A stretch of DNA of 31,708 nt from a virus. The notes below the pieces were generated by a model. It was given only the letters and a program-made list of their open reading frames with translations. It searched no databases and was not told the DNA's origin. Below, piece after piece: positions 1 through 5,363 of this stretch (positions are counted from its first letter, which is position 1; every line of letters begins with the position of its first letter). The DNA lies in the IMG/VR virus record IMGVR_UViG_3300035701_000174, positions 1 to 31,708 of that record. One strand, given 5' to 3'. A program made the translations under genes and the position numbers.

Positions 1-4
1 TTGA

Positions 5-490
5 TTACTTAGAGAACTTAGCAGCGAGGTCAGCAGGCAGAGCAGAGTAGTCGATCACCTTAACAGTCTTGGTAGCAGCGATCTCACTAACTCTTGCATC
101 GATGTGCTTCTGTACTTCAGCCTTGTCTTGAGGAGTCGTCAGTGTGCTCAACAACGCTCTCATCGCCTTAAGCTGTGGGTCGCCAGTTCCAGCTCGTGAG
201 CCGGGATTCTTGGCGATGTATGTGGTGTTGCCGTTCAGTCGCTTGTCCTTGCGTATCCAGTTGGACTGCAAGCCGCTGACGTATGCCTTCAGCTCGCTGT
301 CTGTGAACTCACGATCCAAGTCGATCGAACCCTCTTTGAACCCGTGGAACAAGATGTTGTTCACCTGAGCTCGTAGCTCGCGCGACATCACCGGACCAAC
401 ATCCATACCCTCAGAGAAGTTGATACCAGACTCGCTCAACACAGAACAGATCGCGGAATAAACCGCTTCTTTTTGATTTACCTTTGTCAT
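5..490 (-). CDS. Hypothetical phage protein, 161 aa
   Basis: A complete minus-strand frame of 161 residues, ending TAA at positions 7-5. It starts at ATG 490-488, directly after a strong ribosome binding site (AAGGGGGAATGA then ATG). The protein is soluble, without signal peptide or membrane segment. It has a basic central stretch around residues 78-100 (WIRKDKRLNG, then KNPGSRAGTGDPQLKA) that looks like a conserved surface or nucleic-acid-binding motif, and a helical Ala/Lys-rich C-terminus. I do not recognise an enzymatic fold. It is probably transcribed with the upstream minus-strand gene at 530-739, whose start region carries nearly the same GGGGGAATGAATGAC sequence. Base composition is visibly more GC-rich than the tail genes downstream. 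That it is a real gene is well supported; function is unknown. Confidence 0.8.
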   Translation of the reverse strand: MTKVNQKEAVYSAICSVLSESGINFSEGMDVGPVMSRELRAQVNNILFHGFKEGSIDLDREFTDSELKAYVSGLQSNWIRKDKRLNGNTTYIAKNPGSRAGTGDPQLKAMRALLSTLTTPQDKAEVQKHIDARVSEIAATKTVKVIDYSALPADLAAKFSK

Positions 491-529
491 TCATTCCCCC
501 TTAGTTATTGGCATTATTGCCTTTAATTA

Positions 530-739
530 TTAAGCAGCTATAGTCAGAGTAACCTTCGCACATCCGCTCGCATACAGTTCCTGCATTATGCCCTTAGTAT
601 CTTCAGGACCTATATCAAACACTCTCTTCAGATTCCATACCAATGACCGTTCGTTCAGTATGTGCAATCTACCCTCAGATGAATCAACATAATACCTAAC
701 ACCCTTCGCACTCATAACACTGTATATGTTCAGAGTCAT
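530..739 (-). CDS. Hypothetical phage protein, 69 aa
   Basis: A complete minus-strand frame of 69 residues beginning MTLNIYSVMSAKG. The start ATG at 739-737 follows a strong GAGGGGGA ribosome binding site, almost a copy of that of the next gene downstream (5-490). The protein looks like a small alpha/beta domain: YYVDSSEGRLHIL, a KRVFDIGPEDTKG turn, then a beta-rich end (CAKVTLTIAA). No catalytic motif or membrane segment is visible. It lies 39 nt upstream of the 161-residue gene and is likely cotranscribed with it. Function unknown. Confidence 0.7.
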   Translation of the reverse strand: MTLNIYSVMSAKGVRYYVDSSEGRLHILNERSLVWNLKRVFDIGPEDTKGIMQELYASGCAKVTLTIAA

Positions 740-951
740 TCATTCCCCCTCGTTAATATGATTCCATTTAGATTCAGTAGGAGATAGTGGTCAATAAAAT
801 CAGGACCCGCTATCCTCAACTTACAAGGGAACCCTAGAGTCAGGAGTGGTACTCGCCGCCAAGTCTTTTTGTACATAAGCTTTTTCCTATAAAACAGGCC
901 CCGCCACCCTCTAACCTAATCCACACACAGGTACCCAGTACTCTCCCCGGG

Positions 952-963
952 TATAAATATAAA
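952..963 (+). promoter_or_regulatory. Putative leaderless promoter -10 box
   Basis: TATAAA at 952-957 is followed by exactly six bases (TATAAA again) and then the ATG at 964. No Shine-Dalgarno sequence lies between. The spacing puts the expected transcription start on the A of the ATG, the same layout as at 1481, 13776 and 21674. The string TATAAATA also resembles a T4 late promoter, but no other gene here shows that exact octamer. Confidence 0.45.
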
Positions 964-1185
964 ATGGCAATTATAATTAATAGTCCTTACTTTCCATCAT
1001 ATGAAAGACGTAATAATCCAATCAACGATTACATCTACGATATTCCTGAAAACAACTACCTTGCCTACCTCCTCAAACGCAAGGCCATCACTACAGGCAA
1101 CCTAATCACAGAACATCACATGCATATCACTCATCGCGACCTCTTCCTATTCCTACATAAACTAGGCGTTCGCCCACCACTATGA
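964..1185 (+). CDS. Micro-ORF A, double FLxxL-type core
   Basis: A 73-residue frame starting MAIIINSPYFPSYERRN. Two short segments resemble the core shared by the micro-proteins downstream: NNYLAYLLKRKAI around residues 30-42 and DLFLFLHKLGV near the C-terminus. The start is fixed by a TATAAA box placed six bases before the ATG, which suggests a leaderless transcript. The stop TGA overlaps the ATG of the next small frame (ATGA at 1182-1185), a translational-coupling arrangement repeated through the cassette. No enzymatic motif, signal peptide or clear membrane helix is visible. Function unknown; it could be an N-terminal duplication of the family or a two-core fusion. Confidence 0.5.
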   Translation: MAIIINSPYFPSYERRNNPINDYIYDIPENNYLAYLLKRKAITTGNLITEHHMHITHRDLFLFLHKLGVRPPL

Positions 1186-1331
1186 CACCAGAACAAATCA
1201 ACATGATAATGATAAATAATCTCTTCATCTTCTTATATAAGCTGAAGATATATAAACCGGTTAACCCTCTCCACCCACCATTTCCATATTCACTCAGTGA
1301 CATCCATCGATACCCACCACCATTGCCCTGA
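1182..1331 (+). CDS. Micro-ORF B, FLxxL-type core
   Basis: A 49-residue frame (MTPEQINMIMINN...) whose ATG overlaps the stop of the preceding micro-ORF by ATGA. Residues about 13-23 read NLFIFLYKLKI, clearly like the NLHSFLTKLKV of the micro-ORF at 2870 and the DLFLFLHKLGV of the preceding gene. The C-terminal half is proline- and histidine-rich (repeated P-P, ending YPPPLP) and shows no family similarity, so this member may be degraded or truncated. No ribosome binding site is visible; translation would depend on coupling. Function unknown. Confidence 0.4.
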   Translation: MTPEQINMIMINNLFIFLYKLKIYKPVNPLHPPFPYSLSDIHRYPPPLP

Positions 1332-1369
1332 TACAATGAGACTACACACTTAACCTCGGGCATGTCACG

Positions 1370-1462
1370 ATGACTACCACAGAACACTCTATATTTATTA
1401 TATTTCTTGTTCTTATTCTCATCATCGGGTGCTTGCCCGCTTCCAAAGAGAAAGGCCCATAA
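1370..1462 (+). CDS. Possible 30-residue lipoprotein-like micro-ORF
   Basis: A 30-codon frame with a short polar start (MTTTEHS), a solid hydrophobic run of about 12 residues (IFIIFLVLILII) and then G-C-L-P-A-S-K. The L-I-I-G-C junction fits a lipobox, with the cysteine at position 21, leaving a ten-residue mature tail. Phages do encode such tiny lipoproteins or membrane peptides (lysis, superinfection exclusion). The ribosome binding site is weak and the frame is very short, so chance is a real alternative. It sits between the micro-ORF pair at 964-1331 and the gene at 1481. Confidence 0.3.
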   Translation: MTTTEHSIFIIFLVLILIIGCLPASKEKGP

Positions 1463-1468
1463 GTGTGA

Positions 1469-1480
1469 TAAAATATTCTC
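1469..1480 (+). promoter_or_regulatory. Putative leaderless promoter -10 box
   Basis: TAAAAT at 1469-1474, preceded by TG-containing GTGTGA, is followed by six bases (ATTCTC) and then ATG 1481. No Shine-Dalgarno sequence is present. This would launch the tightly overlapping operon running from 1481 to 3058. Confidence 0.45.
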
Positions 1481-1804
1481 ATGTCTGGAGAATATTTAAG
1501 TTTTAATAAAGGTAGCCAGTGGACTTTGCACAAGGCAATTGCGGCCCCAGCTGCTGTCATAAAACCAGCCATACCAAAAGAGCCCACCTCTGACTACAAG
1601 CCAACATCTGAAAAATATAAAGTCTTTGGCGGCAACGCAAAAGATGGTGCTCTACATGTAGACAACGGTAGGAAGGGTATGTTGCACGCAACAGGCAGTA
1701 CTGGTAATGTTAAGGCTGGTAAGACAAACTTCAAGAATGTTGGGAAGCCAGCACATACGATGCAGAGCGTCTACAACGAGCGCAACCCCGGCGTCGGTGA
1801 CTAA
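1481..1804 (+). CDS. Hypothetical protein, 107 aa, operon leader gene
   Basis: A 107-residue frame (MSGEYLSFNKGSQW...) that heads a run of eight overlapping small genes. The N-terminal third is Ala/Pro-rich (AIAAPAAVIKPAIPKEP); the rest is polar and glycine-rich with KYKVFGGNAKDGALHVDNG and KAGKTNFKNVGKPAHT, which looks like an extended or disordered tail rather than an enzyme. The start is set by a -10-like TAAAAT box six bases upstream. The TAA stop shares its last A with the ATG of the following micro-ORF (TAATG at 1802-1806). Unlike its neighbours it lacks the FLxxL core. Function unknown. Confidence 0.55.
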   Translation: MSGEYLSFNKGSQWTLHKAIAAPAAVIKPAIPKEPTSDYKPTSEKYKVFGGNAKDGALHVDNGRKGMLHATGSTGNVKAGKTNFKNVGKPAHTMQSVYNERNPGVGD

Positions 1805-1971
1805 TGTACTATCAATTACCGATCGGCAAGCGATACATCGATGCCGACTACAAGATTCATCTGCTGTACTTCTTAAAACAACTTGGCATCATAGAGACTC
1901 TCTTCTCTTACGAGAACCCGCACGGTAGGTACTACAACATAAAGATGACGATAAAAGAACGAGATGTATAA
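1804..1971 (+). CDS. Micro-ORF C, FLxxLGI core
   Basis: A 55-residue frame starting MYYQLPIGKRYI. The core is HLLYFLKQLGII at about residues 19-30, followed by a beta-like tail (LFSYENPHGRYYNIKM). This order, a short amphipathic helix with F-L-x-x-L-x-I/V followed by a strand-turn-strand with aromatic residues, is the best-defined version of the family and is seen again in micro-ORFs D, I and the minus-strand gene at 3027. The start overlaps the upstream stop as TAATG; no ribosome binding site is visible, so coupled translation is likely. Function unknown. Confidence 0.55.
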   Translation: MYYQLPIGKRYIDADYKIHLLYFLKQLGIIETLFSYENPHGRYYNIKMTIKERDV

Positions 1972-2143
1972 TTCATTTATGAAGAGACATAATTTTATAA
2001 TAGTAAAAACAGAGGGTGATTACCACCCCACTATAAGTTTGATAAAGCTATTATGGAGTTTAGGTATTATAAAAGAGTACATATGTTTTTATGCTGCAGA
2101 GAATGAAACACAGATGATACAGGTATGGTGCTATGATAATTAG
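1964..2143 (+). CDS. Micro-ORF D, L-L-x-x-L-G-I-I core
   Basis: A 59-residue frame beginning MYNSFMKRHNFIIVKTEG. It overlaps the end of micro-ORF C by eight bases. The core SLIKLLWSLGIIKEY lies at about residues 25-39 and aligns with HLLYFLKQLGII of C. It is followed by strand-like ICFYAAEN and MIQVWCYDN. The protein therefore looks like strand, helix, strand, strand in about 60 residues. No catalytic residues stand out. Its reality is supported by the frame continuity, the overlap pattern and the shared core rather than by size. Confidence 0.5.
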   Translation: MYNSFMKRHNFIIVKTEGDYHPTISLIKLLWSLGIIKEYICFYAAENETQMIQVWCYDN

Positions 2144-2300
2144 AGACGAAGCAACACACAGCTTAATTATGTTTCTCATTAAACTAAGAGTTGTAAAGAG
2201 TATTAAATACTTTGTAGATGCGAGACCAATACAGTGGACTTATGCAGGACAAAGTTACTCTGTGCATAACTATGTAGTAGAGAATATAGGGAATTTATAA
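2133..2300 (+). CDS. Micro-ORF E, FLxKLRV core
   Basis: A 55-residue frame, MIIRDEATHSLIMFLIKLRV..., overlapping micro-ORF D by eleven bases and ending in TAATG shared with micro-ORF F. The core HSLIMFLIKLRVVKS is at residues 9-23; the remainder (YFVDARPIQW then YSVHNYVVENI) is aromatic and beta-like as in members C, D and I. No signal peptide or enzyme motif. Function unknown. Confidence 0.5.
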   Translation: MIIRDEATHSLIMFLIKLRVVKSIKYFVDARPIQWTYAGQSYSVHNYVVENIGNL

Positions 2301-2530
2301 TGGACCATTTAACAGATTCTCTGAGATATTCATTTAATGGGATCTCTTGGAGCAATGACTCTGATAGTCGCATTGATCTAATTAAGTTTCTAGCTATGCT
2401 TAACGTAAAAGCCGCTCAGACTCAATATAATGCATATAGAGCGGGGGCCCCTTTCAGAATCAACTGGTGCAACAATTACTTGAACGACGACACTGGAAAC
2501 AGTACAATTACTTGGAATATAGATGAATGA
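2300..2530 (+). CDS. Micro-ORF F, FLAMLNV core
   Basis: A 76-residue frame with a longer N-terminus (MDHLTDSLRYSFNGISW) than its neighbours. The core RIDLIKFLAMLNVKAAQ lies around residues 28-44, followed by aromatic beta-like segments (RAGAPFRINWCNN and NSTITWNIDE). It starts in TAATG with micro-ORF E and ends in ATGA with micro-ORF G. Function unknown; same family as the flanking frames by motif and architecture. Confidence 0.55.
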   Translation: MDHLTDSLRYSFNGISWSNDSDSRIDLIKFLAMLNVKAAQTQYNAYRAGAPFRINWCNNYLNDDTGNSTITWNIDE

Positions 2531-2700
2531 GCACACAAGATATTTTGAAATCTTTAGAGATTTCTATGTATAAGGCAGAGAATACAAGAATGGATATTGA
2601 TCGTGGGCACCCAATGGTAGGTCTAGCTCATATGTTTGCACGTGAGGCTCTAATTAATTTTCTAGCAAAATTAGATAAAAGATTCAGGAAGTTTGTATGA
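2527..2700 (+). CDS. Micro-ORF G, FLAKL core at C-terminus
   Basis: A 57-residue frame, MSTQDILKSLEISMYKAEN..., with ATGA overlaps at both ends. The core ALINFLAKLDKRF sits at the very C-terminus, so this member lacks the beta-like tail of the others; the N-terminal 40 residues look helical. It could be a different small protein that carries only the helix, or a shortened relative. Function unknown. Confidence 0.45.
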   Translation: MSTQDILKSLEISMYKAENTRMDIDRGHPMVGLAHMFAREALINFLAKLDKRFRKFV

Positions 2701-2873
2701 GTAGATACAAGCAGAGAAGATACTTGCGCCCAGAGTGTTGTCTGGCCATGTTTATGGGAAGACTATTGGGCGCAAGACGTCATATTGATAGTCACGGAAC
2801 ACATATGTATCTATTTAAGAAGACAGGTCATTTGATAAAAGTATCTCCTCAGTGGATAACGGAATCTACATGA
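2697..2873 (+). CDS. Micro-ORF H, basic small protein
   Basis: A 58-residue, strongly basic frame: MSRYKQRRYLRPECC, then a hydrophobic helix LAMFMGRLLGARRH that aligns only loosely with the family core, then beta-like GTHMYLFKKTGHLIKVSPQW. The Arg/Lys content would suit nucleic-acid binding, but no named fold is recognised. It starts inside ATGA with micro-ORF G and ends overlapping the ATG of micro-ORF I (ATGATGA). Confidence 0.45.
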   Translation: MSRYKQRRYLRPECCLAMFMGRLLGARRHIDSHGTHMYLFKKTGHLIKVSPQWITEST

Positions 2874-3058
2874 TGAGCCAGCAGGAGTTTAAAGATTATC
2901 AAGCACGAGTAAACCTTCACAGCTTCCTTACAAAGCTTAAAGTAACAAAATACAATGTACCTCTTATAGGTATTAAATATATAATAGCAAGTGCATTTAA
3001 TTTAGAAAATGATCACAATGGCGAAACTATTTTGGTACAGAAGTCTTGCGTAAAATAG
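2870..3058 (+). CDS. Micro-ORF I, FLTKLKV core
   Basis: A 62-residue frame (MMSQQEFKDYQARV...). I chose ATG 2870 over the in-frame GTG at 2852 because 2870 gives the tight stop-start overlap used throughout this cassette; ATG 2873 is equally possible. The core VNLHSFLTKLKVTKY lies at residues 14-28, followed by strand-like LIGIKYIIASAFNLE and ETILVQKS. Its last 32 bases overlap the end of a convergent minus-strand gene. It is the last gene of the + strand cassette. Confidence 0.55.
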   Translation: MMSQQEFKDYQARVNLHSFLTKLKVTKYNVPLIGIKYIIASAFNLENDHNGETILVQKSCVK

Positions 3059-3287
3059 CCATATCGCGCGTTATGTGAATAAGACCTCTTTTTCTTTTAT
3101 TTGAATCATAGGACTTAAAGCTCATAGAATATTTATTGTTGCTCTTAGTTACTGAGAATCTTATCTCTCCAATGATGTGCAATAATCGTAAGAAGTTTAT
3201 AAGATGATGCACCGCAGTGACTTGCTCATCTGTTATATCACTAAAACAACTATGAGACATCAGTGACCCCAAGAACTGAGAGTTCAC
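3027..3287 (-). CDS. Minus-strand micro-protein J, FLRLLHII core
   Basis: A minus-strand frame of 86 residues; a second in-frame ATG at 3260-3258 would shorten it to 77 and reduce its overlap with the upstream gene to 11 bases. The core AVHHLINFLRLLHIIGE is followed by strand-like IRFSVTKSNNKYSMSFKSYD, the same helix-then-hairpin order as micro-ORFs C, D and I on the opposite strand. The C-terminus is basic (SNKRKRG). It converges on and overlaps micro-ORF I by 32 bases. This is the strongest sign that the small proteins form one family independent of strand. Function unknown. Confidence 0.55.
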   Translation of the reverse strand: MNSQFLGSLMSHSCFSDITDEQVTAVHHLINFLRLLHIIGEIRFSVTKSNNKYSMSFKSYDSNKRKRGLIHITRDMAILRKTSVPK

Positions 3288-3432
3288 TTACTTTTTCCAT
3301 ATACTCAACAAATGCCGCTACAGAAGCTGGGATAGCAGTCTTGATACCAAGGTCCCTAAGGAAATAGAGAAACTTAAGTTTACACTCAAGCTTAGCTAAT
3401 TCATGTGAATTTGGTGGATTCTCGCCTCTCAT
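3250..3432 (-). CDS. Minus-strand micro-protein K, FLRDLGI core
   Basis: A 60-residue minus-strand frame, MRGENPPNSHELAKLECKL..., containing the core LKFLYFLRDLGIKTAI at about residues 19-34. The C-terminus is predicted helical and acidic (AAFVEYMEKVSELSV) rather than beta-like. Its start overlaps the stop of the preceding minus-strand frame as ATGA at 3432-3429, and its end overlaps gene J. Function unknown; grouped with the micro-protein family by the core. Confidence 0.5.
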   Translation of the reverse strand: MRGENPPNSHELAKLECKLKFLYFLRDLGIKTAIPASVAAFVEYMEKVSELSVLGVTDVS

Positions 3433-3638
3433 CTAGAGGTAGTTATACTCCACGAGTATAGTGAGCATGTAGTAGCTGCTGAAGAAATACCTTCAGTTGT
3501 ATTGAGTAATACATATCCAACATTTCTTGTCTGCTGTTGAAATGAAAATGAACGGGTCTCTTGACTCGCTTTTCCATGGCTACTTCCTTTTATCATTGAT
3601 GGGCGGTTTTGGAGTGATGAAGAATATAAAGTTTTCAC
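3429..3638 (-). CDS. Small hypothetical protein, GTG start, first of minus operon
   Basis: A 69-residue frame starting with GTG at 3638-3636, with AGGCGGA a few bases upstream and a TATAAT box further back at 3682-3677. It ends in an ATGA overlap with micro-protein K, which argues that it is the first gene of a three-gene minus-strand operon. The protein is Ser/Thr/Gln-rich (LYSSSLQNRPS, SFSFQQQTRN, ISSAATTCSLYSW) without the FLxxL core, signal or recognisable domain. The opposite strand also reads plausibly here but lacks a start, so I favour the minus frame with modest confidence. Confidence 0.4.
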   Translation of the reverse strand: MKTLYSSSLQNRPSMIKGSSHGKASQETRSFSFQQQTRNVGYVLLNTTEGISSAATTCSLYSWSITTSR

Positions 3639-3676
3639 TAAGTTCCGCCTATAGATACAGAGTTTCTGTTAGTTAT

Positions 3677-3682
3677 ATTATA
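3677..3682 (-). promoter_or_regulatory. TATAAT -10 box for minus-strand small-gene operon
   Basis: On the minus strand a perfect TATAAT lies about 40 bases before the GTG of the 69-residue gene. A TTGACA occurs further upstream but about 30 bases from the hexamer, too far to be its partner. The inverted repeat at 3685-3703 lies directly upstream, where a -35 region or operator would be. Confidence 0.45.
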
Positions 3683-3684
3683 GC

Positions 3685-3703
3685 AGAGTATTAGTGATAC
3701 TCT
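3685..3703. promoter_or_regulatory. Inverted repeat, candidate operator
   Basis: AGAGTAT, five bases, ATACTCT: a perfect 7-bp inverted repeat with a 5-nt spacer. It lies between the minus-strand TATAAT (3682-3677) and the plus-strand TATAAT (3725-3730), where a dimeric repressor or activator could control both divergent promoters. It has no U-tract, so a terminator is less likely. Confidence 0.4.
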
Positions 3704-3721
3704 CACTCTAATGTCAACCTA

Positions 3722-3730
3722 TGTTATAAT
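3722..3730 (+). promoter_or_regulatory. Extended -10 promoter (TGTTATAAT)
   Basis: TGTTATAAT ends 32 bases before the ATG at 3763, leaving room for a leader carrying the AAGGA ribosome binding site. The same string TGTTATAAT precedes the tail sheath gene. No -35 hexamer is obvious. Confidence 0.5.
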
Positions 3731-3762
3731 GATATGAATACAGATGATTTAAGGAACACACT

Positions 3763-4137
3763 ATGGCTGATACAAATTTTGACATAGATCAAGGCACTAA
3801 TTTTAGACTTGATTGTGAGGTGTTAGACGGCTTAGGTGATCCTATAGATATCACTACAGCGCTTATAATTGGACAAGTAAGAAAGACTGCATCCAATAAG
3901 ACTATAGAGGCTGAATTTGTAGTTGAACCTACAAATCTTTTATTGGGACAGTTTGCAATAACACTCAGCGCTGTAGCTACATCAAAACTAAAATGTAATC
4001 CCTCTAATTCAGCACAACGTATCCCAACACAATTTGCTTACGATGTAGAGATTCACTACACAGACGGAACTGTTAACCGGATTTTATCTGGTGTATTTAA
4101 TGTTTCTCCAGAGGTAACACGCACATGTCAGATATAA
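3763..4137 (+). CDS. Ig-like virion protein, BppU N-terminal-like
   Basis: A 124-residue frame with an AAGGA ribosome binding site seven bases before the ATG. The opening D-I-D-Q-G-T-N-F, followed by a strand, then G-D-P-I-D-I-T-T and a VRKTAS strand, is the pattern seen in short beta-sandwich domains found at the N-terminus of phage baseplate upper proteins and in small structural proteins next to fibres. The second half is also beta-like (YDVEIHYTDGTVNRILSGVF). No enzyme motif. The next gene, a collagen-like fibre, starts 13 bases before this one ends, so the two are translationally coupled and probably assemble together, this protein perhaps joining the fibre to the tail or head. Role inferred from architecture and neighbour. 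Confidence 0.6.
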   Translation: MADTNFDIDQGTNFRLDCEVLDGLGDPIDITTALIIGQVRKTASNKTIEAEFVVEPTNLLLGQFAITLSAVATSKLKCNPSNSAQRIPTQFAYDVEIHYTDGTVNRILSGVFNVSPEVTRTCQI

Positions 4138-5234
4138 AAACTATAGTAATTAATGAAGGTAAGAAGGGTGCTGATGGTGCAGTTGGACCAGCTGGACCAC
4201 CGGGTTCACCAGGCGCCAATGGTGCTGATGGAGCTGATGGTGCAATAATAGCAGTAATGGACGAAGGTTCTACATTAACTTCTGCAGCAACATCAATTAA
4301 TTTTGTTGGTGCAGGTGTAACTGCCACGATGCCAACTGCTGATGAAATTTTAATTACTATTCCTGGAGGAAGCGGCGCAAATACCGCGCTTTCAAACTTA
4401 GATGTGACTACGGCAGTTAGCCAAGATCTGTTAATGGCGACTGGGAAAACTTTAAGACTTCCTCATCAGACTCCTCTTTTAGCAAGAAACTCTGCTGGAA
4501 CAGGAACTATAGAATTACTACAGGTGTATGGGATTGGCAATGCTGTTTTCTTTGGAAATAAAGCTGCATTTTCGTATGTTGCACTGGATACTGGAAATGT
4601 TTCTATCAGCACTAATAATAATTCTGACGGGGATGTTTATTTATCTGCGAACACTCTTACCCTGGGATATGCTGGTGGAGTCTCTGCCCCTAAACTACAA
4701 TTTTCCGATAGAGATGAAAACTTCTATGTGAGTATTAAAGCGCCAGAAACACTTTCAGCAGGGTACACTTTAACTCTACCGCCAGACGACGGCACGGTTG
4801 GGCAAGTTTTAGAAACCGATGGTACTGGGACAACTACATGGGCAACAAAGGCTAGCACAAATTTAGGCAACCTAACTACGACTTCGATTGGAGTCGATTT
4901 ATTATTTAACGCAGCAACATTTAATATTGGCTCAGACACAATTCCAGTCGGCGAAGTAAAAACCTCCTCTGTTTTTTCACCAATAAACGCATTAAATATT
5001 GCTTCTGCATTAGATATTGATTTATTTGCTGGCACAGAGTTTGTAAATTTACGATCTTATAATGGCATAATCGCACCTGCTTTGAAATTTTATGAAGAAA
5101 GCAGTACTTTTTCAGCGGGTATTAAAGCACCCGAAGCATTAGCGGCAAATTACACACTAACACTACCAGTTGATACCGGAATTGCTGGTCAATCACTTAA
5201 AACTGATGGTGCTGGAAATTTATATTGGGGATAA
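4125..5234 (+). CDS. Collagen-like tail or head fibre
   Basis: A 369-residue frame. Residues 12-38 form nine G-X-Y triplets (GKK, GAD, GAV, GPA, GPP and so on), typical of trimeric phage fibres. Next comes a beta-rich region, then two related modules at residues 191-240 and 320-369. Each reads roughly L-x-F, I-K-A-P-E-x-L, Y-T-L-T-L-P, G-Q-x-L-x-T-D-G, ending in T-x-W or Y-W-G. This Y-T-L-T-L-P module is common in virion fibre and appendage proteins of aquatic phages. No chaperone or endosialidase domain follows, and the second module forms the C-terminus. Probably a trimeric appendage exposed on the virion; receptor binding is plausible but not shown. The ATG overlaps the upstream gene. Confidence 0.75.
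   Translation: MSDIKTIVINEGKKGADGAVGPAGPPGSPGANGADGADGAIIAVMDEGSTLTSAATSINFVGAGVTATMPTADEILITIPGGSGANTALSNLDVTTAVSQDLLMATGKTLRLPHQTPLLARNSAGTGTIELLQVYGIGNAVFFGNKAAFSYVALDTGNVSISTNNNSDGDVYLSANTLTLGYAGGVSAPKLQFSDRDENFYVSIKAPETLSAGYTLTLPPDDGTVGQVLETDGTGTTTWATKASTNLGNLTTTSIGVDLLFNAATFNIGSDTIPVGEVKTSSVFSPINALNIASALDIDLFAGTEFVNLRSYNGIIAPALKFYEESSTFSAGIKAPEALAANYTLTLPVDTGIAGQSLKTDGAGNLYWG
4695..5231 (+). repeat. Two-copy Y-T-L-T-L-P module in fibre gene
   Basis: Protein-level repeat: copy one spans about 4695-4844, copy two about 5082-5231. Shared residues include I-K-A-P-E, Y-T-L-T-L-P, G-Q and T-D-G. The DNA copies have diverged, so the duplication is old or was acquired as separate modules. Confidence 0.65.
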
Positions 5235-5363
5235 TTACGAGATCTTTTTATAGATTCGTGGACCAATAAGTTTCATCATAAACATATAGAGAAAATATTT
5301 AGAAAAGTCTTTATTTTGCCTTTCCATTACCTCTTCTATAGAGGTTGCTATTTTTTGTCCCAT
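5235..5363 (-). CDS. Hypothetical 42-residue protein
   Basis: The minus-strand frame can be read from further upstream, but that extension lies antisense to the well-supported gene at 5348-5599. I take ATG 5363-5361, giving MGQKIATSIEEVMERQNKDF and a basic, hydrophobic end (FLYMFMMKLIGPRIYKK). The start overlaps the upstream gene by 16 bases, like the overlap between the two genes before it. A short amphipathic or membrane-associated helix is possible at FLYMFMMKLI. The stop directly abuts the convergent fibre gene. Function unknown. Confidence 0.45.
   Translation of the reverse strand: MGQKIATSIEEVMERQNKDFSKYFLYMFMMKLIGPRIYKKIS

Noticed and set aside
952-959. T4-type late promoter TATAAATA
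   Set aside because: Only this one site matches the octamer; the other promoters are TATAAT with an upstream TG, so a bacterial-type -10 box is more economical.
1127-1587. Two minus-strand frames of 81-86 codons opposite the small + strand genes
   Set aside because: They have improbable composition, no ribosome binding site, and lie antisense to frames with promoter and overlap support.
2852-2869. GTG start extending micro-ORF I upstream
   Set aside because: ATG 2870 gives the tight stop-start overlap used by all neighbouring small genes; no ribosome binding site favours the GTG.
3400-3540. Plus-strand frame reading protein-like (E-V-V-I-L-H-E-Y and on)
   Set aside because: It has a TGA upstream and no start codon in frame; the minus-strand frame has a start, a ribosome binding site, a promoter and an ATGA overlap.
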